The translations under genes were made by a program, and so were the position numbers. The notes under the pieces are model-generated. The model made no database searches. It saw nothing but the letters and a program-made list of their open reading frames with translations, and was not told the DNA's origin. A stretch of DNA of 64,000 bases from Limnoglobus roseus. GTDB taxonomy: Bacteria; Planctomycetota; Planctomycetia; Gemmatales; Gemmataceae. Shown here in pieces: positions 1 to 9,058 of this stretch. Where the stretch lies: positions 7,082,163 through 7,146,162 of the forward strand of contig NZ_CP042425.1 of the NCBI RefSeq assembly GCF_008254045.1, in the 5' to 3' direction. Within the stretch, counting starts at the first letter, position 1. Every line of letters begins with the position of its first letter.

Positions 1-690
1 CGCCACGTCAGAGGTATGGTCGAATTCCAACGGTTGACCGGCTGCCGACCGGGTGAAGCGTGCGCCCTCCGTTTGTCCGATGTCGATTCGTCCCATGAGG
101 TGTGGCAGTATCGGCCGACCGCCCATAAGACCACGCACCGAGGTAAGTCCCGGACAATCGCCATCGGCCCCCGGGCGCAAAAATTGTTGAGAGAATTCCC
201 CACCCCGAACCCAACCGCGTACGTGTTTTCCCCGTCCCAAGCCGTCGAAGAACTCCTCGCCGCTCGAGCGGCAGCCTGCCGGACCCCACTTTTACAGTCA
301 CGAGAGGCTCGACACATCCGAAAACAGGGGATGAAGCCGCGTCGGCGGCCGTCACAACGTTACTGCACCCACGCCTACGACCACGCAGTAGCCCGGGCGT
401 GCGACCGGGCCTTCCCGCCCCCCGGCGACCTCGCCCAACGCTCGGGCGAGACGCGCGCCGCTTGGTGGGGGCGGTTGACGGACGGCCAGCAGGAGGAGGT
501 GAAGACGTGGCGACGGGCCCACCGATGGCACCCGAATCAATTGCGGCACTCATTCGCAACGCTCGTCCGGCGACGGTACGGGTTGGAAGCGGCGCAAGTC
601 CTCTTGGGTCACGTGCGGGCCGACGTCACGCAAGTTTACGCCGAGCGAAATGAGGCTCTCGCTGCACAGGTCGTGGCCGAGGTCGGTTGA
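1..690 (+). CDS. Tyrosine recombinase (integrase), C-terminal catalytic part
   Basis: The frame is open from base 1, so the gene starts left of the window; about 225 residues of the catalytic domain are visible. Seen: box I arginine in TGCRPGEA, a beta-hairpin lysine around HRGKSRTIAIGPRA, box II in PNQLRHSFAT, LLGH, and the tyrosine nucleophile in VTQVYAER. The first box II position is Asn instead of the usual His; I recall this from other planctomycete integrases, so it need not inactivate. Known role: site-specific integration and excision, often at tRNA genes. It lies at the outer end of an element that finishes at a tRNA-Arg fragment (9059-9117), so it is the likely integrase of that element. 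Confidence 0.88.
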   Translation, partial: RHVRGMVEFQRLTGCRPGEACALRLSDVDSSHEVWQYRPTAHKTTHRGKSRTIAIGPRAQKLLREFPTPNPTAYVFSPSQAVEELLAARAAACRTPLLQSREARHIRKQGMKPRRRPSQRYCTHAYDHAVARACDRAFPPPGDLAQRSGETRAAWWGRLTDGQQEEVKTWRRAHRWHPNQLRHSFATLVRRRYGLEAAQVLLGHVRADVTQVYAERNEALAAQVVAEVG

Positions 691-745
691 GTGCCGTCGC
701 CGCGGAATTCGAATGATCAGAGTTGCGTGCCGACTCATCGAAGTT

Positions 746-774
746 CGCGGGAGCCGGCTCGGCCGGCTCCCGCG
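746..774. terminator. 13-bp perfect hairpin after the integrase
   Basis: A 13-bp perfect inverted repeat (746-758 with 762-774) has a 3-nt loop and lies 56 bases after the integrase stop. There is no T tract, so it may be a transcript-stabilising or factor-assisted terminator rather than a classic intrinsic one. Confidence 0.5.
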
Positions 775-1792
775 AGTAACTCGAATGCAAGTGAGTAACG
801 CGGTCCTGGAGTGGGCTAAGCGTCGATTCTCAGGCGTATATAGGGCACTTTGAGGACTGACGGATTCATCCAGCCTCCCCGCCATGTGGCCGAGTTTCCT
901 CGTCCTCGCGTCTTCCCCTCCGAGGATTCCCTTGTACAAGAACCGTGGGACAAGTGGGACAAATGGGACGTAGACGTCATTGCGCACGGGTGTTTTACTG
1001 CCTTCCCGCTCCCCGGCGACACCGACACCCGGACGACCGATCTACGATCGGCAACATTCTGTGCCGGGCGAAGAACCGGGTGGTGGCCGAGTACGCCCTA
1101 CGGGACATCGACAGACCGCCGGCCGTCTTCACCTCTACGTCACTCGCCTGGTTGAGTCCATGCCCGACGAACTGGCGAAGGAACTCGGCCCGCCGCCCTA
1201 CCATCCGCCCGCCAGCGGCGCCCGAAGGCGTACCCCCCGCCGGCCTCAACGGCACAGGACAGCCAGACCGACCGACAATTCGACGGCAGTTAGGTGCGTG
1301 CGGTGAGTGAGGACGAGGACGAGGACGACGACCGGACGACGGAACTGCTACTCGAGATCGGAATAATATTGAAAAGGAGCTCCCGGCCTACCGACCGACC
1401 TCCGACGAGACCCCCTTCGGATACTCGCGGGGAAGTTCGGAGCGGCAGAGACCGTGAACACGGTTCCGCTCCTCGGCTTCGACGTCCGCCTCCACGGTGG
1501 CAAACTCCTGCTCCGACCGATCGATTGCCAACACTCCGGCCTCCGAGACTGTTTGCGGCCCACGACACCTTTGACCCGAGATCATCGGCCGGGGACGTCG
1601 AGTGCGGCTACCTCGAACGTCTCGGACCGGTTCCGCGGCAGCCACGCCGCCGAGACCGTACGGGTGATTCGACGAATTCTTCAAGAATCGGATCACGCCG
1701 TGAGGGATTGCCGTAGCGTGCCGTCTGATTCAAAAAAACTCACAAGCGCATCACGGCGGTCGCAACTTTGAACCGGTGGTGAGAGGCGGAAA
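775..1792. other. About 1 kb without a convincing gene
   Basis: No reading frame here shows the codon bias of the neighbouring genes. It holds a GTGGGACAA tandem repeat (945-969), a GAG/GAC-rich simple stretch (about 1306-1335) and scattered CCGACCGAC runs. It may be a control or origin region of the element, or decayed coding sequence. Confidence 0.4.
945..969 (+). repeat. Short tandem repeat, GTGGGACAA x3
   Basis: Three adjacent copies of a 9-mer (GTGGGACAA, GTGGGACAA, ATGGGAC..). The GGGAC core recurs in repeat clusters at 31583-31667 and 61665-61793, at the ends of the second putative element. Confidence 0.55.
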
Positions 1793-2629
1793 ATGACGCA
1801 CTTGGTGGTGGCGGTCGATAACCTGATAAAAGAGGCGCGTGGGTACTACGCCAAGGAGCAGTGGGACCTGACCCTGGTTGCCGTCCCCACGCGCCTCCGG
1901 CCGAAAGGCGAGGGGATCGGCCTCCAGCGGTGCGCACCGGGGTCTCCGAACGTCTGGCAGGTCCAAAATGGGGCCTTACTCTGCGCTGCCCAGAGCATTC
2001 GGTTCTTGGGCTCGACCGAGGTGCCGAACGTTGGGCCGGTCGAGTACATTGCGTTTGACGGCAACGGTCAGGCCATTAGTACGTTTGTCGAATTCTGTGG
2101 GAAAGCCGCGGCGGCCTTATTCGAGGCTCGCCCTCGTTGGTTCGACCGTCAACGATCGGGCGGCCCGCTCACGATATGGTCGACGGCAATCATGTTCGGC
2201 TCACCTTCTGCGTATTCACTTTCGGCGTGTCAGCCGACCGGCCCGTGGGTCCTCGACAGACCTTGGGCGGGGTCTCTCAATGCCCTGAACGACATCTTCG
2301 GCCTACCGGCTCTGACATTTTTCGAGCCCGACGTTCTGGAGCTTCCACCCGCCGCGGAGAAGAGAATTACCCCGGCGTGGAACAGGGCAGCCCGTCTCCT
2401 TACATTGCAAAATGGTCAGTGCAAACAGTACCGTCGTCCGGCCCCGAACCAATTCAAAATCCTCAACACGTTTGACGAGGACGAATGGCCCAAAGCGATC
2501 GAGGATCCATTGAAGCCCGGAAAACTTGCGGCGACGATCGACTCGCTGAACCGGAATTTGCAGCTCATTAAATTTCACTTAAACACCGACGGGGCGGGCG
2601 TTTACTGGACGATCCAAGGGTTTAAGTAG
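1793..2629 (+). CDS. Hypothetical protein, element-borne
   Basis: A 278-residue protein with no family I recognise. It has no signal peptide or membrane segment and a mixed alpha/beta composition; the C-terminus has aromatic and Asp/Glu-rich stretches. The ATG follows GAGGCGGAAA, an acceptable ribosome-binding region. It lies between the integrase and the helix-turn-helix gene of the putative satellite, a slot that in such islands usually holds regulatory or interference genes. That placement is inference only. Confidence 0.6.
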   Translation: MTHLVVAVDNLIKEARGYYAKEQWDLTLVAVPTRLRPKGEGIGLQRCAPGSPNVWQVQNGALLCAAQSIRFLGSTEVPNVGPVEYIAFDGNGQAISTFVEFCGKAAAALFEARPRWFDRQRSGGPLTIWSTAIMFGSPSAYSLSACQPTGPWVLDRPWAGSLNALNDIFGLPALTFFEPDVLELPPAAEKRITPAWNRAARLLTLQNGQCKQYRRPAPNQFKILNTFDEDEWPKAIEDPLKPGKLAATIDSLNRNLQLIKFHLNTDGAGVYWTIQGFK

Positions 2630-2733
2630 ATCGCTGATCTCATGTTTATCAACGGTTTACCTCGGGATGTGCCATCGCATGGGATGAGTCAGTGTACACC
2701 TCGCGTCCTTTCACTTATCACGCGAGGTGTAAC

Positions 2734-3057
2734 ATGCCGGTCGATAGTGGTCTTCTCACCATCTCTCAGGTCGCCGCCCGCCTTCCGGGGACGCGGGGGG
2801 CCGGCCGCGTCCACCCGGCCACGGTGACGCGGTGGATCCTCGTCGGCTGCCCGGCCCGCGACCGCCGCCGCGTCAAACTCGCAGCCATCCGCGCCGGCTC
2901 CCGATGGCTCATTCGCGACACGGACCTTCAGGCATTTTTTGCGGCCCTTGCTGCGGACGCACCGCCGGGGCCACCCGACAAACCCGACCGTACGTCAACC
3001 GAGCGACGGAAGGCGGTTGACCGCGCTACGCAAGATTTGACCCGCATGGGTGCTTGA
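2734..3057 (+). CDS. Small helix-turn-helix protein (DUF1580/excisionase-like)
   Basis: A 107-residue protein with a MerR/excisionase-type winged helix in residues 5-68: LLTISQVAARLPG, then HPATVTRWI, then RVKLAAIRAGSRWLI and a DTDLQAF helix. This layout matches small planctomycete DNA-binding proteins classed as DUF1580 and the AlpA/Xis group. ATG 2734 was chosen over the upstream GTG (2692) because GAGGTG sits six bases before it. Position next to the integrase and before the primase suggests an excision factor or early regulator. The C-terminal 35 residues are proline-rich and charged. Confidence 0.7.
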   Translation: MPVDSGLLTISQVAARLPGTRGAGRVHPATVTRWILVGCPARDRRRVKLAAIRAGSRWLIRDTDLQAFFAALAADAPPGPPDKPDRTSTERRKAVDRATQDLTRMGA

Positions 3058-3079
3058 TTCCACCAACTCACGAACATGG

Positions 3080-3117
3080 TCGGCCCGGGGTACCGCATCA
3101 CTGATGCCCCGGGCCGA
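3080..3117. repeat. Strong hairpin just upstream of the primase gene
   Basis: An 11-bp perfect inverted repeat (TCGGCCCGGGG with CCCCGGGCCGA) encloses a second small palindrome, GCATCACTGATGC. It ends 20 bases before the primase ATG. It could be a terminator of the helix-turn-helix gene, a translational control of the primase, or a replication-origin structure; the sequence alone does not decide. Confidence 0.6.
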
Positions 3118-3137
3118 TCAAGAAAATCAACATAAAC

Positions 3138-5846
3138 ATGGCACCTGACCCGATCAACCACGACCACGACCACGACCACGGTACGCCCTTGGGCCTCACG
3201 CCGGAGCACCTCGCCGACCTGAGGAGGTCCGGGTTGACCGACGCGACCATCCGGGAGAATGGCATTCGCTCCGAGCACGACGCCGTTCGCGTCCGTGAAA
3301 TCTTGGGCGGTAATTTGTCCGCGAGCGCCGCCCGCCGTCTCGGTCCCTGCTTGGTCATCCCGTTCTTCGACCCGACCGGAGCCGCAGTTACATATCGAAC
3401 CCCCACCGGGACAACCCGTGCGTTCGTCCGACTGAAGCCCAGCCAGCCAAGGAAGGCCGCTAACGGAAAGCCCATCAAATATGAATCCCCACGGGGCAGC
3501 GGGAACAGCGCCTTTGTCCCGGCCGGGAGTCGCGCGGCCGTGTTGGACCCAAAGCAGCCTGTCATGTTAATTGAAGGGGAGAAGAAGGCGCTCGCCGCAA
3601 CCCAGTACGGTTTCACCGCAATAGCCATTTCGGGCACGTGGAATTGGACCGAACGTCGCCCGGAGGACCCCGACACCGGTCGTAAAACTGGCCCCTTTCA
3701 GCTCATTAAGGACCTCGCTCGCATCCCCTGGCGGGAACGCATCGTTTACATTGCGTTCGACTCGGACACGGCGCAAAAGCCCGCGATTCAATGGGCGTTG
3801 TACCACTTGGCCGAAGCGCTGACCCGAGGCGGCGCCGACGTCCGGGTCATTGCCCTGCCCTCCGGGCCGAACGGGGAGAAAGTGGGCCTCGACGACTTCC
3901 TCGTCGCCCACGGCCGCAAGCGCCTACTGGACTTGATCGACGCAGCTGGGCCCGCGGTCCGGCCGACCCAGGTTGGGGCCAGGAAGGTCCAGCACACGGA
4001 GAGCGGCTATGCCGTGATCAACGGGTACACGTGTCGGCGAATCCGAACCCGCGCCACGGGCACGGGCGAACCCTCCGACGAGTTCATCCGCCTAGCCAAC
4101 TTCCACGCGACCATCGACGCCGAGACGGTTCGCGACGACGGGGCCGAGCGGACGCGAGAGTTTACGATCACCATTCGCCAGGGGAATCGCGTAACGACCG
4201 CAAGCGTTCCGGTCGAGCAGTTCGCCGCGATGGACTGGGTAGTTGAAAGGTTCGGCCCGCGGTGTGTCATCCAGGCCGGCCGCGGGACGCGCGACCACCT
4301 TCGCTGTGCCATTCAGGAGTTGAGCGGCGAGAACATCCGGACGACCACGGTTTACGGCCATACGGGCTGGCGGCATCTTGATGGAAGCTGGTACTACCTC
4401 CACGCCGGCGGGGCGATCGGCCCGCCGGGGGCCGCCGTTCCTCGGTTGGACGTCCGACTCGACGGGGCCGCCGAACAATTCCTCCTGCCGGTTCCGCCCC
4501 AGGGGGCCGATCTCCGGGACGCGATCCTGGCGTCCCTCGGATTGCTCGACGGGTTGGCCCCGGACCGCATCACCATCCCACTCGTGGCGTCTCTCTACCG
4601 GGCCGCCCTGGGCTCTCCGGACTTCGCACTCTGGTTCATCGGACGGACGGGCGTTCAGAAGAGCGAACTCGCCGCGTTGGCCCAGCAGCACTACGGGGCG
4701 GCGATGACCCGGGGCCAACTCCCCGCGAACTGGTCGTCCACCGACAACGCTTTGGAAGGCTTGGCGTTCGCGTGCAAGGACACGGTCATGGTCGTCGACG
4801 ACTTCGCACCCTCCCAGTCCCGAAGCGAGATCGACCGCCAGCACCGGACGGCCGAGCGGGTCATCCGCGGACAGGGGAACCACGCCGGCCGTCAGCGAAT
4901 GCGGTCGGACACGACACTTCGACCGCCGCGTCCCCCGCGAGGCCTCATCGTGGCGACCGGCGAGGACGTCCCCCGCGGCCACTCGATCGCGGCCCGCCTG
5001 TGCGTCGTCGACGTCCGCCGGGGGGACGTCAATCTGACGGGGCTCACGCGGTGTCAGGAGGACGCCTTAGCGGGCAAGTACGCCGCCGCCATGGCCGGCT
5101 TCATCGCGTGGCTGAGTTCCCAATACGCGACGGTCTCGGCCGACCTCGGCCGGGAACGCGTCGCCCTTCGGAACGCGTTCGTCGGCTTTGGCAACCACGC
5201 CCGGACCCCGGACGTGATCGCCAACTTGCTGATCGGCTTCCGGTACTTCCTCGACTTCGCGGTGGCCCATCAAGCCATCGACGGGGACCAGAGAACGTCC
5301 CTGTGGGAGCGCGGAATGGCGGTAGTCCGTGAACTCGGCGACCAGCTCGGGGACCATCAATGGGAAGTCGATCCGATCCGGAACTTCCCGTTGATGGTCC
5401 GTTCCATTCTCAGCGGCGGTCGCGGGCACGTTGCGGGGATGGACGGCCGAGTGCCCCTTTCTAGGATCACGCCCGAGTTCTGGGGTTGGAAAGCATGTGA
5501 TCCTCTCGCCACGACGGCCCGGGGAATAGACTCTTATCGCAGTTGTGGCGACACAATCGGCTGGATCGACGGGGAGGAACTGTACTTGAACTCCGACACA
5601 ACGTACGCGGCCATTAACGAACTCACGCGCGATCAAAACCAAGCATTTCCATTAACGCAGATCACTCTCTGTAAGCATCTCAAGGATGAAGGCCTCTTGC
5701 TTCGGTATGAGGAGGGGCGGACTCGGTACCCCATGACGATTGGAGGTACCCGTCAGCGCGTTCTCGTTGTCTCCGTCTCTACCATCTACGGGGAAAGCGG
5801 GACAGACAGGGCGAGGGAAAGAGTGGTGACAGTTGAAGGGCCCTGA
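3138..5846 (+). CDS. Toprim primase / P-loop helicase replication protein
   Basis: A 902-residue two-part replication protein. Residues about 20-260 form a Toprim-type (DUF3854-like) primase module: the catalytic Glu lies in IEGEKKA (145-151) and the acidic pair in FDSD (207-210). Residues about 380-700 form a P-loop NTPase like DUF927-type helicases, with Walker A GRTGVQKS (502-509) and Walker B VMVVDD (about 550). Such primase-helicase fusions start replication of plasmids, phages and phage satellites. The N-terminus has a short His-Asp alternating run (HDHDHDH). No clear Shine-Dalgarno precedes the ATG, but the strong hairpin at 3080-3117 does. It is not a chromosomal DnaG, which differs in zinc-finger and domain order. 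Confidence 0.75.
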   Translation: MAPDPINHDHDHDHGTPLGLTPEHLADLRRSGLTDATIRENGIRSEHDAVRVREILGGNLSASAARRLGPCLVIPFFDPTGAAVTYRTPTGTTRAFVRLKPSQPRKAANGKPIKYESPRGSGNSAFVPAGSRAAVLDPKQPVMLIEGEKKALAATQYGFTAIAISGTWNWTERRPEDPDTGRKTGPFQLIKDLARIPWRERIVYIAFDSDTAQKPAIQWALYHLAEALTRGGADVRVIALPSGPNGEKVGLDDFLVAHGRKRLLDLIDAAGPAVRPTQVGARKVQHTESGYAVINGYTCRRIRTRATGTGEPSDEFIRLANFHATIDAETVRDDGAERTREFTITIRQGNRVTTASVPVEQFAAMDWVVERFGPRCVIQAGRGTRDHLRCAIQELSGENIRTTTVYGHTGWRHLDGSWYYLHAGGAIGPPGAAVPRLDVRLDGAAEQFLLPVPPQGADLRDAILASLGLLDGLAPDRITIPLVASLYRAALGSPDFALWFIGRTGVQKSELAALAQQHYGAAMTRGQLPANWSSTDNALEGLAFACKDTVMVVDDFAPSQSRSEIDRQHRTAERVIRGQGNHAGRQRMRSDTTLRPPRPPRGLIVATGEDVPRGHSIAARLCVVDVRRGDVNLTGLTRCQEDALAGKYAAAMAGFIAWLSSQYATVSADLGRERVALRNAFVGFGNHARTPDVIANLLIGFRYFLDFAVAHQAIDGDQRTSLWERGMAVVRELGDQLGDHQWEVDPIRNFPLMVRSILSGGRGHVAGMDGRVPLSRITPEFWGWKACDPLATTARGIDSYRSCGDTIGWIDGEELYLNSDTTYAAINELTRDQNQAFPLTQITLCKHLKDEGLLLRYEEGRTRYPMTIGGTRQRVLVVSVSTIYGESGTDRARERVVTVEGP

Positions 5847-6091
5847 TCCCATCGCACCAGATTGCTGACAGCCGTCGGCGGGACGACAGTAGAGTCCGAT
5901 CAGTCCCGAGCACCCGTGTTCTACGAAGCCGGGTCCTCGGGGCTGAACTTCCGATCTCTGAGACCTAACCCGAAAAGACCGTCCCTTCCTCCCGGCATAT
6001 AAATGGATTCCTACCACATGTTGATGCATTGGAATTCTGTATCCCGCAAAGAAATGAATTAACACCGTGCCAAGACCGGTAAACTGAAGTT

Positions 6092-6766
6092 ATGAACACA
6101 TTATCCTCTCCCCCGGTCGTCGAAGCCCTCCACCGTGTGCCGCCCACCGGCTTGACCATTCAACAGCGAGAATTTGTCCGCCTATACCTCCTCAAGGGCT
6201 CCGCATATGGGGCCTATTTAAAAGCCTTTTCGCTCACCGAACCTCGGGACGTTGCCAACGCCCGGGCCTACGCCTACCGCCTGTTGAAAACAGTTGAAGT
6301 AAAGCAATTGATCCGGGACTCGTCTGAAGCCGTCCGGAAGCGACTGAAGATCAATCCACACGTCCTGCTACAGGAGGCGACGGCCGTCGCCCGGAGCTCG
6401 GCCGGCGACTACTTCGACTTCGACCGGGACGGTGACCCGGTACCGAAGCCGGCCCGCGAGATCGATACCGTGGCCCAGAAAGCGATCAAGTCGATCACAC
6501 GGACGGACCGCACGATCGTTCACCGCCACCCGGACGGGACCGTGACGGAAGAGAGGCGGGTGTCGACGCAGTTCCAATTGCACGACAAGATGCGGGCCAT
6601 TCAACTGCTCTTCCGCCATATGGGCCTGGACGAGAAGGTCAATCCGCTGGAGGCACTCATTAGCATCCTGCCCCTCGAGCTGCAGCACCGTGTCGCGGAG
6701 GTACTCCGAACGTCCTACCGCCGGAAGTCAAAAGTCGATGTACCGCCTCCGCCGGCGATCGATTGA
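6092..6766 (+). CDS. terS: Phage terminase small subunit (Terminase_2 family)
   Basis: A 224-residue protein with the order expected of Terminase_2 small subunits: an N-terminal helix-turn-helix (about 18-75, starting LTIQQREFVRLYL), the family motif AGDYFDF near residue 107, QKAIKSI, and the C-terminal core LHDKMRAIQLLFRHMGL. TerS recognises the packaging site on phage DNA and hands it to the large subunit. No TerL, portal or capsid gene follows, which is typical of satellites that redirect a helper phage's packaging. A second family member lies at 34207-34959. It is the last gene before the IS66 insertion and the tRNA-Arg fragment. Confidence 0.8.
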   Translation: MNTLSSPPVVEALHRVPPTGLTIQQREFVRLYLLKGSAYGAYLKAFSLTEPRDVANARAYAYRLLKTVEVKQLIRDSSEAVRKRLKINPHVLLQEATAVARSSAGDYFDFDRDGDPVPKPAREIDTVAQKAIKSITRTDRTIVHRHPDGTVTEERRVSTQFQLHDKMRAIQLLFRHMGLDEKVNPLEALISILPLELQHRVAEVLRTSYRRKSKVDVPPPPAID

Positions 6767-6870
6767 GGCCGCGCCATGCCATAGGTGCTGAGCTTGAGCA
6801 GACGTACTTGTTTAGCGCCCCATCCGGCCCCAGGGCAGTCGAACGCGGGCTGATCTGGTAGTATCGCGGC

Positions 6871-8247
6871 ATGGACGAGCCTGCGTGTCCCCGCTGTCGG
6901 GATCTCCTCAAGCGTGTCGCCGAACTCGAAGCCCAGGTCGCCGAGTTGACCCGGAAGCTGGAGGAGGCCGTCCGCGCCGGCAAGCGACAGGCCGCCCCGT
7001 TCCGCAAGGGGCCGCCGAAGCCCGACCCAAAGCCGCCCGGCCGCAAGTCGGGCGACGCCCACGGCACTCACGGCCACCGTCCGCCGCCCCCGCCCGAGCA
7101 GGTCGCCGAGTGCCACGAGGCGCACCTGCCCGACGCCTGCCCCCACTGTCGGGGCCGCCTCGTCGAGACCGGCACCGCCGACCAGTATCAGACCGAGATC
7201 CCCCGCACGCCGCTGATCCGCAAGTTCCGCGTCCACGTCGGACACTGCGAGGGGTGCGGCAAGCGCACCCAGGGCCGGCACCCGCTCCAGACATCCGACG
7301 CCCTGGGTGCGGCCGCCAGCCAGGTCGGCCCCGACGCCCAGGCCGCGGCCGCGGTCCTGCACACCCAGATGGGCCTGTCGCACGGGAAGGTCGCGTCGGC
7401 CTTCCGGACCCTGTTCGGCATCACCCTGACCCGCGGGGCCAGCGCCCGGATCGACCTGCGGGCCGCGGCCCGGCTCGAACCGGACTACACGCTGATCCTC
7501 GACGACGTGCGGTCGTCCGAGCAGATCGCGGCGGACGAGACGGGGTGGCGGGTCGGAGGGCACCCGGCCTGGCTCCACGCCTGGGTCGGTGACCGTGCCA
7601 CCGCGTACGGCATCGACTCGAAGCGCAGTGCCGACGCCCTGGAGCGGGTGATCGGAGCGGACTGGTCGGGTGTCTTGAGCCACGACGGGTTCGCCTCCTA
7701 CGAGCGGTTCGAGGGGGCGATCCATCAGCAATGTGTGGCCCACGTGCTCCGCCGCGCCCGCGACCTGCTGGCGACCGCCACCCGCGGGGCCGTTCGCTTC
7801 CCGCGGCAGGTGATCGCGCTGTTCACCGAGGCGATCCACTGGCGGAACGGGTACGTGCCGGGGACGTGGACCGACAACCAACTCGACGCGCATCGGGTGT
7901 CGTTCGACGACCGCCTGCTGGATCTGGTGCGCCGACCGCGGGCGGTGCCGGAGTACGCTACTCTGGCGCGGCACCTGCGGAACCACTTCGAGCAGTGGTT
8001 CGCGTTCGTGTTCGACCCGCGGATCGAGCCGACGAACTGGAAGGCCGAGCAGGCGATCCGCCCGGCGGTAGTGAATCGTAAGGTCTGGGGTGGGAACCGG
8101 ACGGCGGCAGGTGCGCAGGCGCAGGGCGTACTGATGTCCGTGTTCGAGACGTGCCGCCGCCAGACGCTCTCGGTCGTGGACCACATCAGCCAGACGTTAC
8201 GCTGGTTCGGCAACCGGCTCCTGACACGCCCGCCGCTGTTCGGGTGA
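6871..8247 (+). CDS. IS66-family transposase
   Basis: A 458-residue single-frame transposase. It starts with a leucine-zipper-like coiled coil (10-37) and a proline/lysine linker, then a zinc-ribbon-like segment (CPHCRGRL ... CEGCGK, about 90-130). A DDE core follows, with Asp in ADETGW, Asp in LSHDGFASY and Glu in NWKAEQAIRP. The C-terminal WGGNRTAAGAQAQ motif is characteristic of IS66 TnpC. No TnpA or TnpB helper frames are visible, so this belongs to the single-ORF IS66 lineage common in planctomycetes. Confidence 0.92.
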   Translation: MDEPACPRCRDLLKRVAELEAQVAELTRKLEEAVRAGKRQAAPFRKGPPKPDPKPPGRKSGDAHGTHGHRPPPPPEQVAECHEAHLPDACPHCRGRLVETGTADQYQTEIPRTPLIRKFRVHVGHCEGCGKRTQGRHPLQTSDALGAAASQVGPDAQAAAAVLHTQMGLSHGKVASAFRTLFGITLTRGASARIDLRAAARLEPDYTLILDDVRSSEQIAADETGWRVGGHPAWLHAWVGDRATAYGIDSKRSADALERVIGADWSGVLSHDGFASYERFEGAIHQQCVAHVLRRARDLLATATRGAVRFPRQVIALFTEAIHWRNGYVPGTWTDNQLDAHRVSFDDRLLDLVRRPRAVPEYATLARHLRNHFEQWFAFVFDPRIEPTNWKAEQAIRPAVVNRKVWGGNRTAAGAQAQGVLMSVFETCRRQTLSVVDHISQTLRWFGNRLLTRPPLFG

Positions 8248-8414
8248 TGAACGAGCACCGGAAACGGAGGAAGGCCAGATGCGATTGCCGGAGAAAGAAT
8301 GCGTGAGCGGGAGAGAAGGAAGTCGTGTCCATTAGTCGCCAACAGGTGACCAACGGGAGAGCCGTTGGTACGTGCGTGGCGGCCAAGAAGAACCAGGAGC
8401 GAAGCGGAGCCGGA

Positions 8415-8984
8415 ATGGATAAGGAAGCAGTCGCGGTTGAATCCGTCCGCCAATTCGTGTGGTCGGGTTTTTACGATGCCGACGGGATCGTCGAGATGAT
8501 CGACGAGGCTGTGCTCAGCCCGGGTGAGCTTGATCACGGCTGGCTCCGAGCTCGCATCGAAGAGGAGTTCCGCAAGAAGCGTGCGGACGAGCTGGCCTGG
8601 CCAGCCATCACTGACTGTGACCGCTTGGATCAAGTCTTTGAGTTGTTGGAGCAGCAAGGCATTCTGGCGTTGCAGAACGCGGGCTATACCCAGGACAACG
8701 GCCTAGACGATGTGACTCAGTTCTACCACGAGGCTGGTGGTGAGCAGTCGGGCATCGGCGGCTACTGCTTCTACCACGGTCAGGATCTGGAGCGGGTCAT
8801 GGAGAACGGTGATCTTCATCTTACCTATGGCGATATCCGCGGCGACGACGAGAAAGGCATCGAAATAGGCCGACGGATCAAGCGAGCCTTGGAGACGGCC
8901 GGCTTCACCGTGGTTTGGGACGAGGCCATCAAGACACGCCTGCTAGTAAAGGGCATCAAATGGCAGAGACGGCTATCCGAGTAA
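8415..8984 (+). CDS. DUF6891-like protein, IS66 passenger gene
   Basis: About 189 residues; resembles my recollection of the DUF6891 family (GGYCFYHGQDLERVM, an EKGIEIGRRIKRAL helix, and C-terminal AGFTVVWDEAIKTR). No catalytic function is known to me. The start at 8415 (MDKEAV) is preferred over 8325 because an earlier start adds a low-complexity leader; GGAGCC precedes it. The gene lies wholly inside the IS66 inverted repeats and so moves with the transposon. Its role as passenger (resistance, stress or selfish cargo) is unknown. Confidence 0.65.
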   Translation: MDKEAVAVESVRQFVWSGFYDADGIVEMIDEAVLSPGELDHGWLRARIEEEFRKKRADELAWPAITDCDRLDQVFELLEQQGILALQNAGYTQDNGLDDVTQFYHEAGGEQSGIGGYCFYHGQDLERVMENGDLHLTYGDIRGDDEKGIEIGRRIKRALETAGFTVVWDEAIKTRLLVKGIKWQRRLSE

Positions 8985-9058
8985 CCGATCGGCGAACGAG
9001 ACCCAACGAGTTGACCCGCTAAACAAGTACGAGCAGACTACTGCTGGAAAGTCTCGGC

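Larger units (their letters stand above)
6804..9030. mobile_element. IS66-family transposon with passenger gene, complete ends
   Basis: Ends were read directly: GTACTTGTTTAGCG at 6804-6817 is exactly the reverse complement of 9017-9030. The 8-bp direct repeat GAGCAGAC flanks it (6796-6803 and 9031-9038), the target duplication length usual for IS66. The element is 2227 bp and holds the transposase (6871-8247) and an unrelated gene (8415-8984). Removing it joins terS to the tRNA-Arg fragment with only about 60 bases between. Intact ends and duplication suggest a recent insertion. Confidence 0.88.

Noticed and set aside
1294..1716. A 140-residue acidic-start frame
   Set aside because: Simple GAG/GAC repeat at the start and no consistent codon bias; several overlapping frames are equally open.
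6715..8184. A 489-residue minus-strand frame
   Set aside because: Antisense of the IS66 transposase; the plus strand has the DDE motifs.
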